Source: Flavobacterium lipolyticum
GTDB taxonomy: Bacteria > Bacteroidota > Bacteroidia > Flavobacteriales > Flavobacteriaceae
Assembly: GCF_020905335.1 (NCBI RefSeq)
Contig: NZ_JAJJMN010000002.1
Coordinates: forward strand, 1,345,127 to 1,409,126
DNA length: 64,000 bases
Reading direction: 5' to 3'
In this document: positions 57,334-64,000 of the stretch, in pieces
How positions within the stretch are numbered: position 1 is the first letter of the stretch
Layout: each line of letters opens with the position of its first letter
The notes under the pieces: model-generated
Database searches by the model: none
Seen by the model: only the letters and a program-made list of their open reading frames with translations
What the model was told of the DNA's origin: nothing
Translations under genes and position numbers: made by a program

Positions 57334-59118
57334 TTAATTTTTAGAGTTTAAAATGATTATTTTCTCCGTGAATCTTTCATTATTCAGAGTTAAAAATTGG
57401 GCAATATAAACTCCATTGCTTAATCCATTGGTTGAAAAAATATAATTTTGTTCTGTTCCCAGATTTTCTTTATGCAGAATAACTTTCCCGGTTATTTCAT
57501 AAAGCTTAAACGTTCTTAAAGAAAGATTTTTGGGATTAGATACTTTTAAACTATTATTGATATTATCCTGATTAATGAAAAACGGATTATAGTTTTTTTC
57601 ACTGGTATTAAGTGTTTTATCGTCTTTGAATGTAATTTTAAAACGATCTGTATAAACGCCCTTTTCAAGATTTACCTCATACATTCCATTTTTTATGTCA
57701 TGAAAAGAATTATTCAGTGCATCATAGAGGTAAATCATTTGCGAAGCTTCCCAATTTATTACCTCGGGAATCTTGAATTTAAAGGTAGTATTGGTAGTTG
57801 CTTTTACGATTATGGGGATTTTTTTTTCAGCATCAAAATTTAAACCCTGAATGATATAATTATTATTTTCTATTAAAAAGTTCACATCATTAGGAAGTTC
57901 ATCCATACCTAGCGCATCAATACCAATATCAACTCCATCTGTTGCGCGAGAGACAAATACAAGAGCTAATTGTCTGGTAAACTCATTATTGATTATAACA
58001 TTTAATTTAAGGTATGAAATCCCCTCAGTGGCTTCAATTCCTTTGACGCTCTTTTCTTTAGGAATATGTTTTTCAAACTGTGACAAACCACTTCCTTGTT
58101 TGTAAAATGCCCTATGGGCATTTTTAAACGTCGCAGTCCCGCTAGCGGTCGCATTAATTACAAACCCCTGGCCAATTGGAGAATATTTTCTTTGTATTAC
58201 AAGTCCGGAAGACAGTCCCGTGTTGTTTACTGAGCCATCCGGATTATAAGTATTGAAAGTGGCCGGTACATATATACCATTGGAACCTAAACTGATTGGA
58301 GAATATGCACCATAGCCCCCTTTGTAATTTACTAAGGTGTGTGTGTTTACTGTCTTATCTTGTTCCCAGAAGTAAGCAATACCACCTGTATTTGCATTAG
58401 AAGGATCTAAAAGAAAAGCATTTAAATGTAAAGCTGATGGATATGGATTTCCGGTTAAAGTGGCATTATTAGCCCCTAAGGAAATAGTAATATTGCCATC
58501 ATTTGGTTTTCCTCTAAAATCATATCTTTGTGACCCGCCGGAATTATTTGTAACACCGGTTCCCTCAGGATCGGTTGAATCAGTTCCACTTGTTCCTTTC
58601 ATTGAAAAACCTTCACCAGGTGCTAAAATAGTAGATCCCCCAACAAAAATCCATTGCGAATAATTATTGGCATTTATGAGTTTATAAACCCATTTTGATG
58701 CTATTGCCAGAGGATTGGAAGTTCCATCGGAATTACTTACGGGTAAAATTGTTGATGCTACTGAAGCAATTTCCGTGGTAGGTCTGCTCAGCAATGTAAT
58801 ACCAAAGTTTTCATTTCCGGATGAATTCGTGGCGTTTCCAACAGGAGAACACCAATAATTATAATCGAAATTATCTGAAGTTCCCCTTTGATAAACTGAC
58901 AATGTACCCAATCCCGAATTAGTTGAATTCCCTGTTGTTCCCTGCAACAATTGTGAATTATTACGTAGGTAGAGATTAGAATTCAAAGCTAAGTTGATAC
59001 TCTGTTGAACATATAACACTTCATTCTTTACATACATGTTCGTATTTGGACTGAAATAAATTTGTGAGATACATTTTGAATTAATCAACAGGAAAATAAA
59101 TAGAATTATGATCTTCAT
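57334..59118 (-). CDS. T9SS type A-sorted surface protein
   Basis: 594 residues. Signal peptide (1-18), a Bacteroidota-type N-terminal domain seen in many large secreted proteins (YNYWCSPVGNATNSSG, KWVYKLINANNYSQWIFVG, GEGFSMKGT, LTGNPYPSALHLNAFL), a beta-sandwich region, and a C-terminal type A sorting domain (TFKLYEITGKVI, GLSNGVYIAQF, FTEKIIILN). The sorting domain sends it through the T9SS to the cell surface. It lies between the small CTERM-like protein (33 bases upstream) and the VGIGT protein (52 bases downstream), forming a three-gene leftward unit. No enzymatic motif is visible. Confidence 0.88.
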   Translation of the reverse strand: MKIIILFIFLLINSKCISQIYFSPNTNMYVKNEVLYVQQSINLALNSNLYLRNNSQLLQGTTGNSTNSGLGTLSVYQRGTSDNFDYNYWCSPVGNATNSSGNENFGITLLSRPTTEIASVASTILPVSNSDGTSNPLAIASKWVYKLINANNYSQWIFVGGSTILAPGEGFSMKGTSGTDSTDPEGTGVTNNSGGSQRYDFRGKPNDGNITISLGANNATLTGNPYPSALHLNAFLLDPSNANTGGIAYFWEQDKTVNTHTLVNYKGGYGAYSPISLGSNGIYVPATFNTYNPDGSVNNTGLSSGLVIQRKYSPIGQGFVINATASGTATFKNAHRAFYKQGSGLSQFEKHIPKEKSVKGIEATEGISYLKLNVIINNEFTRQLALVFVSRATDGVDIGIDALGMDELPNDVNFLIENNNYIIQGLNFDAEKKIPIIVKATTNTTFKFKIPEVINWEASQMIYLYDALNNSFHDIKNGMYEVNLEKGVYTDRFKITFKDDKTLNTSEKNYNPFFINQDNINNSLKVSNPKNLSLRTFKLYEITGKVILHKENLGTEQNYIFSTNGLSNGVYIAQFLTLNNERFTEKIIILNSKN

Positions 59119-59151
59119 TACTTTAACTTTAAGATTAATAGCGTTTATTTA

Positions 59152-59373
59152 CTAAAACTGTATATTGGATGTTTTTCTTTTTTTAATTAAAAAAAAAGCT
59201 CCAAGTATTATTCCGCTTAGAAATAATATCGAAATTTCATTGTCTATTGGTACAGGATCTCCAACTGGTGGAGGTATGGATTGCGGTTGTGGTACTGGGG
59301 GCGATGGCGCAGCTATGTTATTATGCGAAATAAAAAGAAGAATTACTACCAATTTTAACGATTTAACTTTCAT
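59152..59373 (-). CDS. Small Pro-rich protein with CTERM-like sorting tail
   Basis: 73 residues. Signal peptide (about 1-22), a proline-rich segment (PSPPVPQPQSIPPPVGDPVP), then PID, one membrane helix (ISILFLSGIILGAFFLI) and a basic tail KKRK. This three-part tail resembles the exosortase-type CTERM signals, in particular the short PID-CTERM proteins of Bacteroidota. No exosortase gene is in this window. It is the first gene of the three-gene surface-protein unit. The name rests on recalled pattern, not on a search. It could simply be a small membrane-anchored Pro-rich protein. Confidence 0.65.
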   Translation of the reverse strand: MKVKSLKLVVILLFISHNNIAAPSPPVPQPQSIPPPVGDPVPIDNEISILFLSGIILGAFFLIKKRKTSNIQF

Positions 59374-60028
59374 ATTACTTAGGATTAAGAGTTGCGAAAT
59401 TGATTAAATTGTAATTTTTTTATTATTCTATTTTTGGTATAACAACAATAAATTAGGTAATTTGCTTATGTGAAGATATAAAAAATCTTACAAAATAAAA
59501 ATTAAAAAAAATAATTTTGCGTAAAATTATTTACATTATAGAATTACTGTTGAAAACATTATCTTCAAAAGGTCACAAAGTAATATCCCATCGCCATTTT
59601 ATATAAAAAAGTATTCCCATTTAACATACTGAAAAGTAAACTCGAGTTATCTTCTATTGTGCCACAATAAATTAAGGCAGCAAATTCATTTATAATCCTG
59701 CTTTACTTTGTAACATCCGATCATTGCAAAATCGTAGCACGGTATATACGTTTTTTAAACAAGGAATTCGGTAAAACTAAATTCTAAAAGTTTTAGATTC
59801 GGATATATTAAGTATCAATATAATCTTCACTTAAATAATTATATATAAATTAACCATTTTTGATCTATTTAGAACTTTGAAAATTTCAAAACCAAATTCT
59901 TAAAAACATAATTGAATGAAAGATCTACCTTAAGTTTTACTCCATTTTAAACTAGCACATCCATGTACTGTATCTACCTAAAAACAACTCTACTACTTTA
60001 ACATTCTCCAACTAATACACTAGAAAAA
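59374..60028. other. 655-bp intergenic stretch without a gene
   Basis: AT-rich; no gene or RNA seen. TGTGCCACAATAAATTAAGG near 59658 weakly resembles TTGCCACAAAAAACTAAGG near 50327 by the dead IS3 element, possibly another IS end relic. No terminator was found for the SprF-like gene at its right. Confidence 0.45.
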
Positions 60029-60925
60029 TTAAGGAGTTGTCGCTTTACCCTTATATTTAAATAATTCATAACGTAAAAATATTTCATGCGAGCCAGAGTT
60101 ATACTTGTTCAAATTGGTCGTTTCCCAATCATAACCATAGCCAATATACAGTGAGTCACTAACCTGAAATCCTGCCATAGCGCTTATTGCAGCGCTCCAT
60201 CTGTAGGCTGCGCCAACGACGAGTTTATCGATAAACATAAAGTTTGCCGAAACATCTGCCTGTAATGGAGCTCCATCGACCATTTTTAAAAATGCAGCTG
60301 GTTTGAATTTTACATCCGAGCCGAAATCGAATACATAGCCCGCCATAAAATAATAATTAATTCTACTCTTGTATATGGCAATATCATTATCATTGTAACG
60401 GTTGGTTTCAATAAAATTCGGAACCGATAAACCTAAATAGGCTTTACTGGAATGCCAATAGATTCCGGCTCCGATATTGGGTTTAAAAATATTGTCTAAA
60501 TTCTGGAATTGTGGATCTCCCTGATGGAGAGTATTGAGTTTATTAACGTCCAAACTGAATAGACTTCCAGTTGCTTTGAGACCAAATGAAAGTTTGAAAT
60601 CTGAAGAAGTTTGTACGGAATAAGAAAGATCAGCAGAAAAAGTACTTTCGTTGGTGGGTCCAATTTTATCATTAACAAAAGAAAAACCTACCCCTAAATT
60701 ACTATTATTTATGGGCGAATTTACAGAGAAACTACTTGTTTTAGGAGCTCCGTCAAGTCCAATCCACTGCGTACGATATAATCCAAAAATGCTCAAAACT
60801 CCCCGGGATCCTGCATACGCGGGATTGATCGTTATAGTATTGTACATGTATTGTGTAAATTGAGCATCTTGTTGCGCAAACCCCATGACAGAAAAAAACA
60901 TTAAAACTAAAACTAATTTTCTCAT
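60029..60925 (-). CDS. PorP/SprF family outer-membrane protein (second copy)
   Basis: 298-residue paralogue of 6334-7242: signal peptide then QDAQFTQYMYNTITINPAYAG and the same barrel pattern (FMFIDKLVVGAAYRWSAAISAMAGFQV). Large parts align without gaps, at high identity by eye. It lies 52 bases after the second adhesin, the same order as in the first operon. Unlike that operon, no PorE-like gene follows: 655 gene-free bases come next. I infer that it serves export or anchoring of the neighbouring adhesin, perhaps sharing the PorE-like partner of the first locus. Confidence 0.9.
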   Translation of the reverse strand: MRKLVLVLMFFSVMGFAQQDAQFTQYMYNTITINPAYAGSRGVLSIFGLYRTQWIGLDGAPKTSSFSVNSPINNSNLGVGFSFVNDKIGPTNESTFSADLSYSVQTSSDFKLSFGLKATGSLFSLDVNKLNTLHQGDPQFQNLDNIFKPNIGAGIYWHSSKAYLGLSVPNFIETNRYNDNDIAIYKSRINYYFMAGYVFDFGSDVKFKPAAFLKMVDGAPLQADVSANFMFIDKLVVGAAYRWSAAISAMAGFQVSDSLYIGYGYDWETTNLNKYNSGSHEIFLRYELFKYKGKATTP

Positions 60926-60977
60926 TTATTTTACTTTTAAGAGTGGTTTAATAAAAAACTATTATTCCCTTTTCCAA

Positions 60978-63900
60978 TTACTTAGTAAGAAATAAATATC
61001 CTGCCAATTGATGCGTCTTTGACTCACTATTTTTGTATTTTAAAATATAATAGTAGGTGCCCTCTGGTAGTCCGTCAGTATCTTTAACAGTTGCGCGACC
61101 ATCTGAAAATCCTCTAAATACGACATTAAGATTATCATAATGATTTCCCTGGTAGACCAAAACTCCCCAACGATTATAAATTTCAACAACATTATCAGGA
61201 TAACATTCTATTCCTTGGATATAAAATAGCTCATTCATTTTATCCGAGTTCATGGAAATAGCATTGAATACTTTTATAACACAACCCGAAATTGGCAATA
61301 CTGTAGGTTTATCATCAACCACACTTCCATAATCTGATTTGTCTTTCACTAAAACTCCGTTTGTACTTATTCCTGATACTTCAGCCTGATTTGATATACT
61401 TCCCAGATTAATATCCGATTGCATAATAGAATAAACACCTGTAAATGAAGCTGAATCTACTTGACCAACTGCCAAATCTATTGCCCCCCCTGTCATGATT
61501 ATTCCTGTTAGCGGATCTCTTACAGATACCTTTGTCAAAGCTACATTTCCAGTATTAGTCACTATAAAATTATAGGTAACAGTTTCTCCTGCCTCTGCAT
61601 ACCCATTTCCGTTTTCGTCATTAAAATGAGCTGTTTTCACTAATGCAATACTTGGCCTTGCTACAAATACAGTTACAGAAGCCGCGCTACAATTGGAAGG
61701 GTTTGCTTCTTCACAAATCGTATAAGTTAAAGTATAAGTCCCCCCAGGAGTGTTTGGTAAAATATCCAAAGTTCCATTTGAATTAGATACGAAGTTGACG
61801 TTTGGCACAACAGTTAATATAACATCTTGCGGATCTATAGGTAATCCATTGAAGGTATCATTTGCAAGAACATTTAAGAAACCTTTTGTACCAGATATTC
61901 CATCAACCGGATCTGCTGAATCATCGACAGCGACCAGATTTGCAAAAGAGGTACAACTGATTCCAAAATCTAAATCTAAATGCACACTTTCCGTTGTACT
62001 CAGCGTAACCGTTTTGATACTTTGGGCTGTGACACCGCAAACCATAAAACTTTGGGTTCTATTTGTTTTAGAAGAAATTTCCTTTAGAGTATTGCCCGGA
62101 ATAATTTTTACCAAGCCAGTACTGCCAATTGCCTGCGATTGTGCCTCTAGATTTGAATCCATTTGCAATTTAATGCTATACTCTCCCCATGGGTTTGAAG
62201 CTCCAGGTCTGTCTCTCCAGTATCCTTGAATTCCTATTATCGTACTTTTTGAATATCCGTTTGGACCTGTTATCAAAATATTTGGACTTTTAGAATTTCC
62301 AAACCCTGCCCTATTTAACTCTCCGGCATTAAGCGGTCCTTTGCTACTACCATCTCCATTAAAATCAATCCATTCCCATTGACTATAATCAACAGAACCG
62401 TTTGCATCAGGAATATTTTTGGTAACAATTCCATCATTATTGGCATCATACCATTCATCCTGAATTCCATTACCATTCAGATCATACCATACATAGTCCC
62501 CTAATACAGGTAATGCAGAGAGATCATATTCAAAATCAAATTTTTGGAATTCACAATTTTGTATGGTTGTAAAACGTAAACTTCCGTTTACAGGATACAA
62601 TTGATATACAGTATTTATATTTGCATCCTGAACCTGTACCAAATAATCTCCAGGAATTATTCCTGAAAAACTATAAGATCCATCGCTTTTTGTAATTTGC
62701 AATAAAATGGGGCCGGTCGTTTTATTTTGTGGAATCAAAGTCACGGGGACATTTGCCAATACAGTATTAGTCTTTAAATTTTTAACAATCCCTGCAATAT
62801 TTACTGTTGAATTACACGTTACTACAATTTCATCTGAAACTGTTGCACAAGTCTGTGGAATCAATCTATCACACAGTTCATAAACAACATTATAAATCCC
62901 TGGTGCTATTCCTGCGGCCACAGTTACTTTTCCGGTTACCGGATCCAATGTGATTCCTGCTGGCCATACTCCTGATACTGCAACAGTCGCATTTCCTGTC
63001 GCTCCTAATGTTGCCGGCATTCCATTTACAATATCATTCGACGTAATGTTTGCGAAAACTGTTCCTCCTTTTACTACAATGCTCCCATTTTCAGAAATTG
63101 GCTCTACAATTGATAGCACTTTGATTTCATTTGAAACTGTTGCGCAAGCCTGCGGAGTCAATTTATCACACAATTCGTAAACTACATTGTAAGTACCCGG
63201 TACTGTTCCTGCGGCCACAGTTACTTTTCCGGTTGCCGGATCCAATGTGATTCCTGCTGGCCATACTCCTGATACTGCAACAGTCGCATTTCCTGTCGCT
63301 CCTAATGTTGCCGGCATTCCATTTACAATATCATTTGATGTGATGTTTGCGAAAACTGTTCCTCCTTTTGCTACAATGGTTCTATTTTCGAATATTGGAC
63401 ATACATAATTATTTAACACAATAGCTTCTGATGATAATGAACTGCATAATCCCGATTTTGCTATTACAGTATAAAAACCAACAGGAGCAGTCACTTTATT
63501 TCCAACTATACTTACACCACTTGATGGAATTACTTCATAGGAGTATAAACCATTATAATTTGAAATATTAAAGCTACCATTAGCATCTGAACAAGATGGC
63601 TGAATCAAATTATTTAATACTGGCTTTGGTATTAAATCTACCGTTACGGTTGTACTACTAGAGCTTATTTCCGTACAGTTGCCGTTTTTAACTATCGCTC
63701 TAAACTGTGTGGTCTGAATCAAATTTCCTGAAGTATAACTAGTTGTTGTGTTAGCAATGTCGCTCCAGCTTAAAAATGGATTAACAGCAGATTGCCATTT
63801 GACTACGGTACCTGTATGTCCGCTTAAAGTCAGTTCTGCACTTGGACTTCCCAAACAAATCGTACTTCCTCCGTTTACGGAACCTGCAATGGTAAGCGCA

Positions 63901-64000
63901 TCTACCATAACGATTACCTCAAATCTGTCAGCTGACTCACAGCCAGAAACCGTCTGAGAAGCAAAATAATGCGTTCCATCTGTCAAAGGGGTACTCGTAA
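60978..64000 (-). CDS. Second large T9SS adhesin (5' end beyond window)
   Basis: At least 1007 residues; the frame is still open at the window edge, so the true start is outside (the in-frame TTG at 63986 is not a credible start). From the visible N-terminal side: Ig-like repeats, a linker, two 99-residue repeats of the same family as the 100-residue repeats of the first adhesin, a Cna_B/SdrD-like segment (ITKSDGSYSFSGIIPGDYL), a region opening GDYVWYDLNGNGIQDEW with EF-hand-like DxDxNxDG calcium-type motifs, a DUF11 domain, and a type B T9SS sorting domain (IYNRWGVLVYQGNHYDN, GYLFLTK). The last ~230 residues closely match those of the first adhesin ([15 protein letters not shown]). Exported by T9SS, surface-held; adhesion or gliding is the likely role. 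Confidence 0.9.
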   Translation of the reverse strand, partial: TSTPLTDGTHYFASQTVSGCESADRFEVIVMVDALTIAGSVNGGSTICLGSPSAELTLSGHTGTVVKWQSAVNPFLSWSDIANTTTSYTSGNLIQTTQFRAIVKNGNCTEISSSSTTVTVDLIPKPVLNNLIQPSCSDANGSFNISNYNGLYSYEVIPSSGVSIVGNKVTAPVGFYTVIAKSGLCSSLSSEAIVLNNYVCPIFENRTIVAKGGTVFANITSNDIVNGMPATLGATGNATVAVSGVWPAGITLDPATGKVTVAAGTVPGTYNVVYELCDKLTPQACATVSNEIKVLSIVEPISENGSIVVKGGTVFANITSNDIVNGMPATLGATGNATVAVSGVWPAGITLDPVTGKVTVAAGIAPGIYNVVYELCDRLIPQTCATVSDEIVVTCNSTVNIAGIVKNLKTNTVLANVPVTLIPQNKTTGPILLQITKSDGSYSFSGIIPGDYLVQVQDANINTVYQLYPVNGSLRFTTIQNCEFQKFDFEYDLSALPVLGDYVWYDLNGNGIQDEWYDANNDGIVTKNIPDANGSVDYSQWEWIDFNGDGSSKGPLNAGELNRAGFGNSKSPNILITGPNGYSKSTIIGIQGYWRDRPGASNPWGEYSIKLQMDSNLEAQSQAIGSTGLVKIIPGNTLKEISSKTNRTQSFMVCGVTAQSIKTVTLSTTESVHLDLDFGISCTSFANLVAVDDSADPVDGISGTKGFLNVLANDTFNGLPIDPQDVILTVVPNVNFVSNSNGTLDILPNTPGGTYTLTYTICEEANPSNCSAASVTVFVARPSIALVKTAHFNDENGNGYAEAGETVTYNFIVTNTGNVALTKVSVRDPLTGIIMTGGAIDLAVGQVDSASFTGVYSIMQSDINLGSISNQAEVSGISTNGVLVKDKSDYGSVVDDKPTVLPISGCVIKVFNAISMNSDKMNELFYIQGIECYPDNVVEIYNRWGVLVYQGNHYDNLNVVFRGFSDGRATVKDTDGLPEGTYYYILKYKNSESKTHQLAGYLFLTK
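62831..63385 (-). repeat. Two 297-bp repeats in the second adhesin
   Basis: Copies at 62831-63127 and 63128-63385 encode 99-residue units (SNDIVNGMPATLGATGNA and TVAAG..PG.YNVVYELCD). They are highly similar but not identical, unlike the array in the first adhesin. Confidence 0.85.

Overview
The window is low-GC DNA (roughly one third G+C by eye) from a member of the Bacteroidota, most likely a Flavobacterium-like Flavobacteriaceae. The grounds are type IX secretion (T9SS) sorting domains of types A and B, two PorP/SprF-like proteins, a PorE-like TPR/propeller/OmpA protein, almost no Shine-Dalgarno sequences, and a TTG-N21-TATATTTG promoter of the Bacteroidota type. No rRNA, tRNA or CRISPR array was seen.

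Layout. 1-4.1 kb: wreck of a conjugative element (PcfJ-like and ArdC-like remnants) invaded by an IS21-family element whose transposase carries two stop codons. 4.4-17.5 kb: leftward operon of a 3405-residue T9SS adhesin, a SprF/PorP-like protein and a PorE-like protein. The adhesin gene holds two huge perfect tandem arrays (17 x 300 bp and 12 x 243 bp). 17.7-19.0 kb: IS3 debris and an orphan LytTR response regulator. 19.1-31.5 kb: exopolysaccharide-type locus (TPR/beta-barrel exporter, GH5-like hydrolase, Ig-like protein, large GT-C-like membrane protein, flippase, GT4, and a receiver domain fused to a GT2 glycosyltransferase). 31.7-39.7 kb: signalling block (Hpt, histidine kinase, FIST sensor, HNOBA/multi-PAS kinase, CheY-like regulator, GAF kinase) running head-on into the polysaccharide genes. 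39.8-43.5 kb: gene graveyard (IS6, SCO1, IS21 and IS3 relics, and an inverted, decayed duplicate of a Crp-MBL gene pair). 43.6-50.1 kb: BBE-like flavoprotein, YtcJ-like amidohydrolase, a small secreted protein and a beta-helix protein. 50.4-51.2 kb: dead IS3. 51.3-54.7 kb: chromate-resistance operon (ChrB domain fused to AraC, small outer-membrane protein, ChrA, frameshifted superoxide dismutase). 54.9-55.4 kb: amidohydrolase fragment. 55.8-59.4 kb: three secreted or surface proteins. 60.0 kb to the end: a second SprF-adhesin pair, cut by the window edge.

How the genes work together. The most interesting unit is 19-38 kb. FIST proteins include the nitric-oxide sensor NosP, and HNOBA domains are linked to haem NO-sensing. 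Here they sit in one tight operon with a second kinase and an Hpt protein, next to a glycosyltransferase carrying its own receiver domain. I infer a phosphorelay that tunes a secreted polysaccharide directly at the enzyme. The two adhesin-SprF modules share a homologous C-terminal half and look like an old duplication of a T9SS export unit, one of which has gained very recent repeat expansion.
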